From Cardiocondyla obscurior (taxonomy: Eukaryota; Arthropoda; Insecta; Hymenoptera; Formicidae), in assembly GCF_019399895.1 (NCBI RefSeq), contig NC_091889.1, forward strand, positions 1 to 64,000: DNA of 64,000 bases, given 5' to 3'. Below, one piece after another: positions 15,001 through 25,840 of this stretch (position 1 is its first letter; every line of letters begins with the position of its first letter). Both the position numbers and the translations under genes were made by a program. The notes beneath the pieces were generated by a model. That model was not told the origin of the DNA. It saw nothing but the letters and a program-made list of their open reading frames with translations, and did not search any database.

Positions 15001-16629
15001 CGCGGTGTCGATAAAAAAATTGACGCTGACACGACATCTGTTTAACGTATTAATCGGCGACGTTCTCGTTTCTTATAATTAACGGCAATTTCTATTAGGT
15101 CGGGCATGCCCAGCGATATTTCCCGTTATCGGGCTCCGCATCAAAAAGTATAATGCGAGTGGACGTTATCGGGCACGTTAACGAGTTTCTCGCTGGTCAT
15201 CGTCGAGACAGTCTCTCTTTCTCTCCCTCTCTCTCTCTTCCTCCCGGACGTTCCTATCTCGCCGTCGTCGCGAAATTAAACACACGTTCTCACACGAGCG
15301 AAATGAATTAAGATCGCGGCGCGATACTTGTTCCCTCTTATGCCGCGTCATTGATTTCACCGCGGGACGTTTCTACTTTGCTCTATGCCGCGCGTGGAAT
15401 AGGTGTATGTACGTCCCCAAGCACAATAGCCGACGTGGAACAATCGGCCGTCGCCTACACGTCGAATCACACGTGCACGACGAGTACGAGAGCAGACGCC
15501 GCGTGATTTCTCGATTTAATCGATCGTACTCGTGGCATCTTCAATTTTTTCTTTTTCTTTTTCTCTTTTTCTTATCTCCCCTCCGCTCCCTTGCGAATCG
15601 TTCTTCGAAATTACCAGCGTTACACCTTCGCCAACGTGTTGCCACTCGTTAGTATCGAGCGCCGTTTAAAAAGACCGAAACTCAGGTTGACTGTAACTAT
15701 GTCGGGAGTCACTAAGATTTGCTTTCGACTAAGTTGCGCGCGAAAGAGCCAAGTTTAATCGCGTTGAGCGCCGACTATTACGGAGCCGAGGTTGGATATC
15801 GGCGTTTCGTTTCTTTCTTCTCTGTCCTCTCGCAAATAATATTTATAAAATATATTTAATATAGAAATTTTTTTTTTTTTTCAACTTTGCAATCCGTAGG
15901 CATTGTGGAATATTCAGCAAAGATATACCCGGTTTTTTCGCAACAGCGTCAATCTGTAATATGGATTATTCACTTTGTAATATCTAATTTTCTAAATTTT
16001 TTTTTTCTTTTTTCTTTTCTCGAAAACTCGATACCGTGTGCCATTCCTCATCAGCTTCGTATCACATTAATATAACCGAAAATATCGTAGCATAAATACA
16101 TTACGCGTTCCAGATTTCTTCAAGACGTTTCTTAGTACATATTTAAATTATTTTCTACCTCGAGTTATATGTGTATTTTAAAGCTACAAGAAATTTCTGC
16201 TTGTTTGCAGCATTTAGCAGCTTCGTAATTAATAATATGCGATTAATAATCATTAATGATATTAGGAAACGTAAATTCTTCTAAGATCGAGGAAACCGAT
16301 TTGCTTATTATTAATTTACCTCTCTCCAGTGAAATCATTTTGAAACGTACTTAAATCAACGTGATTATTTTATAAAGTCGTCAGTTATTTTTTTTTAATA
16401 TTTTTTTTTGGGTGGGAGGGACATTAACTAAATGCACTAAATGCATCCGATGATCCGAGAAAGTTGACGCTTAAACGCGCGGCGCAGCGGCACGGCCGGC
16501 GTTCTGGGTGCCAAGAAGCGTCGTACTTTGTAAACTTACACGCCGCCTAAGCTCCGGCATCTCGCCGATGCTGCAGGGACCTCCGGCATGTAATCACATC
16601 GTGAACAGCATTGTACGACAAATCGAATC

Positions 16630-16945
16630 AGATCCGAGATAGCGAGAGAGAGACAGATAGGAAGAGGGAAAGAGCGACAGAGGTAGGTAAAGAAAATGAG
16701 CGAGAAAGCAAACTAAAGGAGCACAGAGGAAGCATTGGCGCGAGGGGAGGGTGGCTCGAGGGAAGGGGGCGGCATGGTCGAAGTTGAAGAAACCCAGGAC
16801 AGCAGGGAGATGAGGGGGGAGATGACGAGAAGGTGGAGATGAGAAGCAAATGTAACCGGGTGTATAACGTGTATGTATCACGCACATGTACAAACACGGG
16901 CGCAGAGAGAGCACGCACGTCATGTATGACCGAGCGCGAGCGTGA
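16630..16945 (+). repeat. purine tract followed by alternating purine-pyrimidine tract
   Basis: About 220 bases are A/G-rich (16633-16852). They are followed by an ACGTGTATGTAT / CGCACATGTACA-type alternating stretch to about 16945. No coding frame of interest is present. Confidence 0.7.
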
Positions 16946-18639
16946 GTATACATAGGGCCACCTTTGTCGGAGTCTTTATCGCGGTAATTCGTTTAAAAGG
17001 AACTACACGGGCGGCCCGTGAGGTCCCCCCCAAGTCATGCTACGCGAGCGTGCACACGCGAGTAGTGACCTGCAAGTAGTGCCCGTTCATGGCCGGCATA
17101 CATTTTCGGTCATGATGATCGATCGAAGGAGGCCGATAACCGTGTTCAATTAACGCGGCCACCTCCGCGGGGAGCGCAACGATGGATTTATTCGCCGGAA
17201 CGACAAGAAACGGTGTCCACGCGCTCGTAAAGGTCCTCTTTAATTTTTAATGAATTTAACGCCCGAAAATAGAGCGCCAAAATAACGTAAGACGCGTCGC
17301 GGGACCGCTGCCTGCGTTCGAGTTATTTCAGAAACGTTTCTGCCAGGATTTATCGTAATATGAAAATTTTGTTGTACAATGCAACATTCTATATCCGATT
17401 AAACGTGGAAGTGACGGAAATAGCTTCGTAAACTTCAAACTTGGTTAAAAGCGAAATCGCATTTCGAGGAAATCTTATGGATTTTCTAATTTACTCAGTC
17501 CTTTGCAAACGACTTAACGCGATTTTTCTTTCTCTTTAAGGCTCCCTCGGTCGCGCGTATCCGCTTCGTGAAAAATGAATAGCGGCAGATCGAACTGTCG
17601 CGTGAACGATCGGGCATGAATGGAGTTTAATCAATGGTTAATCATCGTGGACAGCAGGTGTTATTAGTTCTACCTACCAATCGGGATGCGGGACGCGATT
17701 CGTACGCATTGGATCGTGAAGACAGAAGCGCGAAGTGGTAATCGGGAGTGAGACCACATCGGTCACGATCTACATGAAACGTAGACTTTTTTTTTTTCCG
17801 CGCGGGATAGGCTCCGCGGCGAGACGGAAGGCGACAGGAGCGAGAAGACGCAAGGAACAAGGGTACGGCTGTCCGTGATGCGTTAAATTAAAGTTTAACT
17901 CCGAGGCAGCTGATGGCCGGGGCCGTCGATGGCTTAGAGATGAAATTCGTGATTCCCTCTTTCGTCTTCACCATTGGCGCGCACGCTTTTCAAACGATTC
18001 GTTTGATAAAGCAGCGCAGCAGATGCGGGAAAGTATTTCCGTACTCAAACTTCATTCATTCATTCACCTTACCGCCCCTCTCACCCCCTCCCCATCTCTA
18101 ACAAAGAATTTGTCTCGCGGGACGTTGAATTTAATTATTAATTAAAAGAACTTCGCAAATTCGGGAATATGTCTCTTACTTTCGAGCGATACAAAAAATA
18201 ACTATGAAATATGAACGTGTCGAGGCAACGAGGCAACGAATTTCTCCGATGATTGAAAGAAGATTACCAAGGAAGAAGAATTTAAAGCTGCCCTGTATTA
18301 TATTAAAGGCCAAGAGAGCGGCGATATCTTCTGACCCTTTTCTCTGTTTAACTGCACGAGGAAGCGACTCGAATCTCAACAGCGACGATATTTTTTCACC
18401 TAAGCATGACATATTTCGTGAGTAAAATGCGACTTCGAGGATCGTTAATAATTTTTAGAATGACTCGGCGCAGATTAGTCGATTTCGACGAGATCGTCAT
18501 TGGTGTTTCGCCAATCCGGATGTTTTCCGCGAATGAACGTCCCTTTCTCCCTCCCGCCGTAAGCGCGACGGCGCATCGCCGTCGTATTAATCCGCCACTT
18601 TGATCGTAAAATTTACATTCGCGTACCTCCGGGCTTCTT

Positions 18640-19380
18640 CCGTATGCGTTCGCCATCTCAAGCGAGCCCGTCCGCGTTTCTCCCTCCGGGACCTCCCCCC
18701 CCCTCGTCCACCCCCGTCACAGCTTCCAACGTGTCGTACAACCCTTTCCTTGCTTAAATCCAAATAAAGGTCGAGATTCTTAAGTCGGTGGGTCCTTGCC
18801 CCTTGCGTCACCCACCCCCGTTTCGAAGGCGCCGTTCCTCGAACCCTCTCGGATTGGAACCGCGCCTTTCCATCTCTCTTGGTCGCGTTCGCTTTACAGA
18901 CCTTTTTCTTCCTTCTTCCCTTGTCGCCTCTCCCTAGTCGTATATTCCTCATCCTCGTCTCGCGGTCTCCTACTTCCACGTCGCGCAACTCCCCCCTTCG
19001 TCTCTGTCTCTCGCGGCCATCTAGATCACCCTCTAGGTCCGTCTCTCTCCCGGGCGATTGCTCTCCTTTTTCCACCAAGTCCTCCTACCTCGATCCTCCC
19101 CTCTCGCTCGCCCGGCTTTTATCTCTCCCTCGCCTCGACTCGCTCGCTCTCCGGTAACGAGAGGAGAAACACCCTCGCTACTTTTAATCGACCCGCGCTT
19201 TCTTCTGCTTATACATACCTAGCCGGCTCTGTCCCTCCTTCCCTACCCACGCCTTCGTCCTCATCTCCATCCTCCCCCCTTTATGCCACCCTCGACCATC
19301 CTCCGCACATCCCCGCCGGGCCCCGACCTCCCGCTTCTTACTTCTCATCTTTACCACCAACATCGTATATAAATACCTAA
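18640..19380 (+). repeat. long pyrimidine-rich tract
   Basis: About 740 bases are strongly C/T-biased on the plus strand. Long open frames here are low-complexity (Ser/Pro/Leu or Arg/Glu) and result from the base bias, so I do not call them genes. Confidence 0.75.
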
Positions 19381-22300
19381 GGGCGTTGTCTTTGGTCTTT
19401 CGCGCGTTTCGCTACGCTCGTCTCGGGCGTGTCTTCCTTTTTTCACCAAAAAAATTAATCCCGAGGTGAAAATTCGTGAGATGCCGCGCGATTTCAGATC
19501 AGCTAACTTACGGTTCGTTTTTTTTTTTTTTTCTTCTTTCTATCGATCGACTGTTTCGAGAAAGCGTGCGAATAAAAAAAAAATGTTGCATAGTCAGACG
19601 TAAGAATAATTTCGGGGGAAGGGGGTTAATTTTTGAATAAGATCGTTAAATGTTGATTTAAACGAAGGAGCTTCGTGAATTGATGCTGCTGTAGCTCGCT
19701 GGAGACGTAGTTACAATAGAGTCAACTCACGGGAAAATTAATCGCCGAGTGGAACAATCGATCCTTATTAGCTCTTTGTGCAATGTCGCAAATGAGACTC
19801 ATTTTCAATTCTGACTTTTATTCTAACTTTTTTTTCCTCCGATATATACGGCAGTAATTTGTGTATTCAAAGCAATGGTACCGGAAACAATGCGTGAAAA
19901 TGTATTTTGGAATATCGGTGCAAAGTACATAACGGAACCGAGCCAAAACGATCCACCCCCCGTTGACTAATTACCACCGAACGCGATAAGCCCGTAACGA
20001 GAGGACAATGCGAGGCTTTGTTCCGATGTACACAAGATACGCGCTCGTCTTTCTGCGCCTTCTCAAGATCCTGCATATCCACTTTCCCGAGTATCCGCGG
20101 AAGCCGAAACGATTCCAATAGACAAAGAAGATTGAGTGCAGCTGCAGGACCAACCGGAGGAGCGGGTGGGGGAGTAGCTCGGCGCGTATGTAAGGATAGT
20201 TTCGTGGTTTATGGGCGATTACCACGGAGGCCGTAACGTCCTTTATATACTATGTACGCACGTACAATACATATGTAACAACGACGGGCAAGTGCAAAGC
20301 ACACAGATGCCTGTACATACCTACGCATATTCCGCGGCTCCACGTGCGTATAGCCGTGCATCTCTTTCGCTCTCTCTCTCGCTCTCTCTTCCGAGTCTTT
20401 ACGGTACACGCGGGAGAAAACGGTAGAGGGATACATCACCTTGCACCACACGACCGGTACACCTCAAATACACTGCGAGTCAGTCAGTTAACTCCGAGTC
20501 AGACCTTTCACTTCGTGGTCCAGAGAGCACGCCACGGCGCGCACGATGGTTCCCACAAGTGGAAGCCCACGCCGGCCGGTCCGAGATGCTACAGTTTGTT
20601 TCTTGTTTCTCCACCGGAGTGCGCCGAGATAGGACGCGCAACGGACGGAGCAACAGGACGGCGTGTCGAGCACATCGGACGCGGGGTTTCTCGTATCCGG
20701 AAGATCGCTCTCATTTTTGCGTCGAGCCCCTCCGAGGCGGCTAAGATCGAGCCACGGATTTCCGATGCGTCTATTACAAATTAATATCTGTCAGCGCCCT
20801 ACCGTTTCCTCTCGCCGACGTATTCCACGGTCGACGTACACTTAATTATTTTAATTTATCACTCACACAATTTGTTTAACGTAAAATCATGAATCTGACG
20901 TATTATCTCAGGCCAGGAAAATGAATAAAATTTCGAACGTGTGTTATTATTTCGATAATTATTTTCGACGATATAACACGTCATTAAATCATTGATGAGA
21001 ATATGCACGATTCGTCGGCTTCGCGGGCGAAGCTGATCGGACAATACCCGGTTAGATCGCAATATTAGATAATAAATGACAAATTGCGCTGATAATATGC
21101 CACACGCCTACTTAGTACCACACTGCTAGAGCTTGACTTATCTTAGCTATTACTTAGCGCACGTTAAGTTAATACCATAGTATTAAGCACATCGACCATG
21201 ATACTTGTTAATGTTAGCGACAGAAGTTCAGACGGTGTGACCTCTCTCGATGTTACGCGGCAGCACTATTACTGGTAAATATCGATCTTGCGCGTCTATC
21301 TGGTAATGGCGCTAGTATATTAAATATCTTTGCTATATCAGAAACAAGATATATTAAAGATTATTCAGCGAATTAAAATTAAAAAAAAAAATTTTTTTTT
21401 TGACCACGTAATCGACACGACTGTGAACAATTATAAAATTAGGCGCGACGCATGTGTCGAGAACCAGAAGAACATTTTCTCAATTTGACGTTATGCGAAT
21501 TGAATAACCGTGATCGTAAACAAACGAGACGCCTCGAATGCGCAGCTCAGCGCGGAATTAATATGCGGATTAATACGGCAAAGAGATCAAATGGACGGAC
21601 TCCGATCGATTATCTATTTTCTTTTTCTATAACCGATATCGACGACTCCTCTCGGTAACTGTCGAGACGGATGCTTCAAAGACATTTAACATTCCGATTG
21701 TTGTTGCATCCGCTAGATCTGTTTCACACAACCGTGGACGAAAGGAAGTAATGGCATCTGTTACGCTTTGTTTCGCCGCCCAATCAAGGCGAGCACCGTG
21801 ATATAGTCTTCGGTGGAAGATTGATTATCGCCGCGATCTTATCGACTTAATCTCCACTTAATGCCTCAAATACATTCAAGTCACTGTGCAAATGCTTCAA
21901 GCTGTAAGAACAACAAAGACACTGCTCACAAGATTTTTACTGCATAGATTTCAATACATATTTCCGATTGCCGCTCCGAATATCTTTATTCAATTTTTTT
22001 TGCCGAGATATTTCCCTGGATGAGTAAAAGCGAAAACGTCTTTCTCTCTTTCTCTATCTCTCTCTCTCTCTCTCTGTTTCTATTTCATTCGTACTACTCA
22101 CGGTCAGGTGCGCATGAGAGAACGGTTTCGCGCGATGCAACCGGCGGAATGTTGGCTCGTAGGTTTCGTCGAATCGGAGCAACAATATCGTATCCATATA
22201 CCGCGAGCAGCGCGGACTTCCTTGAAACAATGTGCGGCGAACGCGTATATACACGTTACCATGGCGCGTTTGTACGGCTCCGCAAAAACGTAATTGGCAG

Positions 22301-23421
22301 GCACTGAAGCTGTGATTATTCGAGTAGAATTTCACGGAATGGAGCTAAATGGGTTTGAGGAACAAACAATTTGCGCGGGGCAGCGCCGGCTGATTGCTCA
22401 TAAAGTCGTGTAAGTACAAAGTATCGGTGGATGTTTGTTCTTTGGCGGACCCGATGCAATCACGACGCTGCACTTTTGATCCCCACGGCCTTACCGGTGC
22501 ACACGATGTGTATTGTTCGGTCCTGGCGCGTAAGACCATCTCGTACGGATCGTTTCCTGACTGACTGGACTGTCGAGGAAGCTCGGTGAAGCATTTCGCA
22601 AAAAGTGGCATACTATCTCTCTTAGAACCGTCTCATCTTCGGTTATGAGGGCGTTGGAAGGGACGATCCCGGTTGCTTTTGTTTCGCTCGCTCTTTCCAG
22701 GGACACGCGATTTTTTTTTCTTATTCTTTCTTAATTTTTTTCTTCCGTACCTGCTTCCCGACGGGGAGCAGACCTGATACTCGATGGAGCTAAAACGACG
22801 GCCGTTCGAGATTTATTACACCTCCGTCCACCGACGTAGTGACGCAGCGCGCGCGGCCGATACTCGCACACGTACTTGGCCCGTTTTATGTCATGCGTGA
22901 CGAAAGGGTTCATGCCCAAATCGAAATCTTGCGCGTCACGAGAGGAATATACCGAGCGGCGCGTTAAAAACGACCGGCACGTAGTTACATCGTAATATAA
23001 ACGAGAGGCCGTCGTAAAGGAAGGTGCACAGCACCCGCGCTGTCGTTTGTACACGTCTTCGCGTATATATATCTCGTTCGTGACGAGCGACAACAATTCG
23101 AAGGAAGCATAAACGCCGAGTGTTCCAGCGTGATGATGGAATCGCGACGTGGACGCAATTAGATGCCAGCCATGGCAGTAAAAACGATCGTTCATTCGTC
23201 GGAAACAATTGAGCCATCAACGAAGTCGGTCTCTCGCTGAGGCCATCGAAACATCGTCGTTAATCCGCGCCCGATCGTTAAATCCCCGCGAAGCGCAAAA
23301 ATATATCTCGACGCATTTGTGATCGTTCGATCGCTCGTTCACCTATTAAAAAATTTTTTTCATAAAGAACGCTTTGATTATTTAAATTAATATCTAATTT
23401 TTGTCATTGTTTGAATCTATT

Positions 23422-24070
23422 TCGTTATTTTTGCTAATAAAATATAACTTTTTTTGTTTCAGATGGAAATCCAGAGAAAGACTTTCGTCGAAGGAGCATC
23501 TTGACATCTCCGTTGAAAAAAAAGTGGAAGAAGAAAAGTGTCGCACGCCGAAACTATACGAATACGAACCGCAGCCGGTTCGTCGGTCGATTCGGGAGTT
23601 CCGCAAAGTATTACGGGCGTCATTCTTTTATATAAAAATTTTGTAACGGGAGTGTCGTGGACTATCGTGCGAGAGTGATCAATAAAAAATTAGTTTTTGT
23701 CACATTAATTTATCGGGCGCGTTCGCGAGTGTCCAGTGCGCGGAAGGATGACTCGACACGCAAACTGAGAGGAGGAGCAGGCCCGGGACGGGCATCCTGC
23801 ATCGGCGGAGCAACTTTTAGGTAAGCATGAATTTTATTAAATAAAATCTTCATTAAAAAAAAACTTTTACCTTTTTTTTTTTTATTAATTTTATCAACTA
23901 ATATACAGAGGCACGTCTACATTAATATTTTCCATTTTATGTTACAGTCACCGGCAGAACTTTACAACTCCGCTGAAGTTCATGCAGATTGGTAAGTCGC
24001 ATAATTTTTTTTTCGTAGCTTGTAATTCGGGTCTCTTAAAAAATAACGCGCGCATAGTTTCTTCTAGTAA
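23422..24070 (+). other. spliced-exon cassette, copy 2 (exon A 23463-23820, exon B 23947-23990)
   Basis: This is the fullest copy. Its upstream intron end matches that of copy 1 (TTTTTGCTAATA then TTTGTTTCAG), but exon A is 358 nt. The copy-1-like start and the GAGAGGAGGAGCAGGCCCGG core are separated by about 220 nt that copy 1 lacks and copy 3 shares. The extension carries a perfect 8-bp hairpin. No single frame crosses all of exon A, but a frame opening after a TAA near 23632 runs through the core and exon B. Splice sites are intact (AG|GTAAGC, TTACAG|, ATTG|GTAAGT). Exon differences from copy 1 are few, and about half or more change the amino acid. Confidence 0.55.
23564..23583 (+). repeat. 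perfect 8-bp stem-loop in cassette copy 2
   Basis: ACGAACCG, a CAGC loop, then CGGTTCGT form a perfect hairpin inside the long exon A. The identical hairpin is at 34512-34531 in copy 3. It is absent from copy 1. Confidence 0.7.
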
Positions 24071-24239
24071 TTGTAAAAACGCATTAATAAAAATACGATA
24101 TAAAATACATTCTAAAAACAAAAAAAAAAGAAAGAAAGAAAAAATAATTTATAAAAAAGCGTAGACACATATTCATTCAACATGAGAGAGCTGCTATCGA
24201 TAACCGAAAGGCGTTGCTCCGAAAATACCTGTTAACCGT

Positions 24240-24745
24240 GGAAACGCGCCGGGTCGGAAAGAGGAAGGGACGGAGCCGCGGAAAAGAGAGGAGCGCGCGG
24301 GTATTCCGGGTGCGGGTGGGGGCGAGAACGGAAGAGCGAAAGGAAACTGATAAGGACGGAGATAGAAGACGAGAAAAGAGGAGCTGTCGCGCATTGAAGT
24401 CTCCGAAACGGTCGGGGTTTGCCGCTCTCTCGGCAAGAGTAACACGAACGAACGAAGGAAAGAACAAACGAACCAAGTGAGGCGAGGCATTGTATAACAC
24501 GTAAAAGAGAAGACGAAGAGGTGGACACTGGGTGAAGATGGGAGGACGGGGGGAGGGCGGGCGGGACGCGAAGGGAACAGGAGGCTGTACTGAGGAGTAA
24601 AGCGCCGGGCAGATCGGAACGGAGCAGTCGAGGCAGCGAGCCATTGACCCGTGGAATAAGGGGGTAAGCCGTGCGCGGGGTACCGAACAAGAAGAGCATG
24701 CAGAATACACATACGTGCTTACGTACGTCCACACGCGTGCACGGT
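24240..24745 (+). repeat. purine tract followed by alternating purine-pyrimidine tract
   Basis: The region from 24240 to about 24600 is A/G-rich on the plus strand and ends in ACATACGTGCTTACGTACGT at about 24708-24727. The order is the same as in the 16.6 kb module, although the sequences are not clearly homologous. Confidence 0.7.
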
Positions 24746-24807
24746 CCAAATGCCGCGAACCTATAGAACGCGCCCGCGCGCGTAGCCGCAGCGGATATTA
24801 CAACTCG

Positions 24808-24845
24808 GATAGATCGAGAGCGATTAAGAAATCCATGACGAGCAT
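24808..24845 (+). repeat. short direct repeat, copy 1
   Basis: A segment of about 38 bases containing GATCGAGAGCGATTAAGAA. A diverged second copy lies 994 bp downstream at 25802-25840. Both copies sit beside alternating CG/CA tracts, which suggests a larger, older local duplication. Confidence 0.6.
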
Positions 24846-25260
24846 TGTTGCCTGCCCGGCTCTCGTAACGCCCGTCTCCGAGGCGCGCTGGACCGCGCGT
24901 AGTTATTGTACCGAGGTACCTGAGGTCACACGAGTCTATCTCGTCCGAGTGGCGCAGCTAGTTATGCATATTATTTTGGCAGGAACTTTCCTCGCCGGCG
25001 ACAGGTTGGAATTTATCACGCGAGAAACGTGAGTGACGCATCGCTTGATACGCGTGAGAATTGTTTAGTTGTTAAAGTAGCACGGAGCGATAACTGATTT
25101 CTCGCGATAATATTTGGCGAAAGATTGGCGGAACGATAAATTAGCGAAGTAAAAGCCTACAATCCGCGAGACGCTGCTACTATCTACTTGTGTATTACGA
25201 TACACTAATCTTATTAGCATCCACATCTCCCGGAGTCTCACGATTCCTAGTGTTTCTTTT

Positions 25261-25284
25261 CGATTCGCATTATGATGCGAATCG
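25261..25284. repeat. perfect 10-bp stem-loop
   Basis: CGATTCGCAT, loop TATG, then ATGCGAATCG. It is a fully paired 10-bp inverted repeat in otherwise non-repetitive AT-rich DNA. No function is evident. Confidence 0.75.
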
Positions 25285-25465
25285 TATGAATGTAATGCAC
25301 AAACCTAATTGTATGTCGGTATGCATTCCGCAAGCTATAATCTGTATAATGGATCTGTATGTGAGATTCAGAATTAAGTGAAATATCAAACCCAACGTGT
25401 AATCGTACTTGGAGAAAATTTTATACACCTCTGACCTGCATAGATACGGCGGATATTTTATGTCA

Positions 25466-25468
<3 letters not shown>

Positions 25469-25497
<29 letters not shown>
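25469..25497. repeat. (AT)n microsatellite
   Basis: An uninterrupted run of about 14 AT dinucleotides. It probably varies in length between individuals. Confidence 0.9.
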
Positions 25498-25498
<1 letters not shown>

Positions 25499-25801
25499 CG
25501 TTCCTTAGTCGCGATAAGAGCGACTTTCCATCAAAAATGGAAATTTTAAACAATTTAATTAAAATCAATCGCACAATTAAATTAAAAATCTAAATAGATC
25601 GTGTCTCTTATATAAACCTTCAAAATTTGAGTTTAATTATTCGGTATTTTCGACAAAGTACATGTCGGTGGTAGGGTATATATTCTCGCGGCGCAGGCGA
25701 TGATTTACGTGCATCAGGAATAGATCGAGAGTACGATCGCACGACCGACACCTGTCAAATCAGTGAGCCCGAGCCGCGGTTATCGAACGCAAACGTTGCA
25801 A

Positions 25802-25840
25802 GATTGATCGAGAGCGATTAAGAATTCCGTGACGATGCAT
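25802..25840 (+). repeat. short direct repeat, copy 2
   Basis: Shares GATCGAGAGCGATTAAGAA and the following TCC.TGACGA with the copy at 24808. Further flanks are not clearly alike. Confidence 0.6.

Larger units (their letters stand above)
6041..23421. other. no gene recognised between cassette copies 1 and 2
   Basis: It consists of alternating AT-rich and CpG-rich blocks. Purine-biased stretches lie at 8610-8780 and 10370-10690, and alternating CA/TG stretches at 6540-6600, 9360-9420 and 20240-20350. CT runs lie at 15205-15245, 20360-20395 and 22036-22085, in addition to the tracts listed separately. An initiator-like GAGTCAGTCAGTTAACTC sits at about 20477. No open frame has protein-like features. 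It is best read as intron or intergenic DNA. Confidence 0.5.

Noticed and set aside
18587..19380. Overlapping long open frames on both strands (up to 194 codons)
   Set aside because: They lie in a pyrimidine-rich tract where stop codons are rare. The products are Ser/Pro/Leu-rich on one strand and Arg/Glu/Gly-rich on the other.
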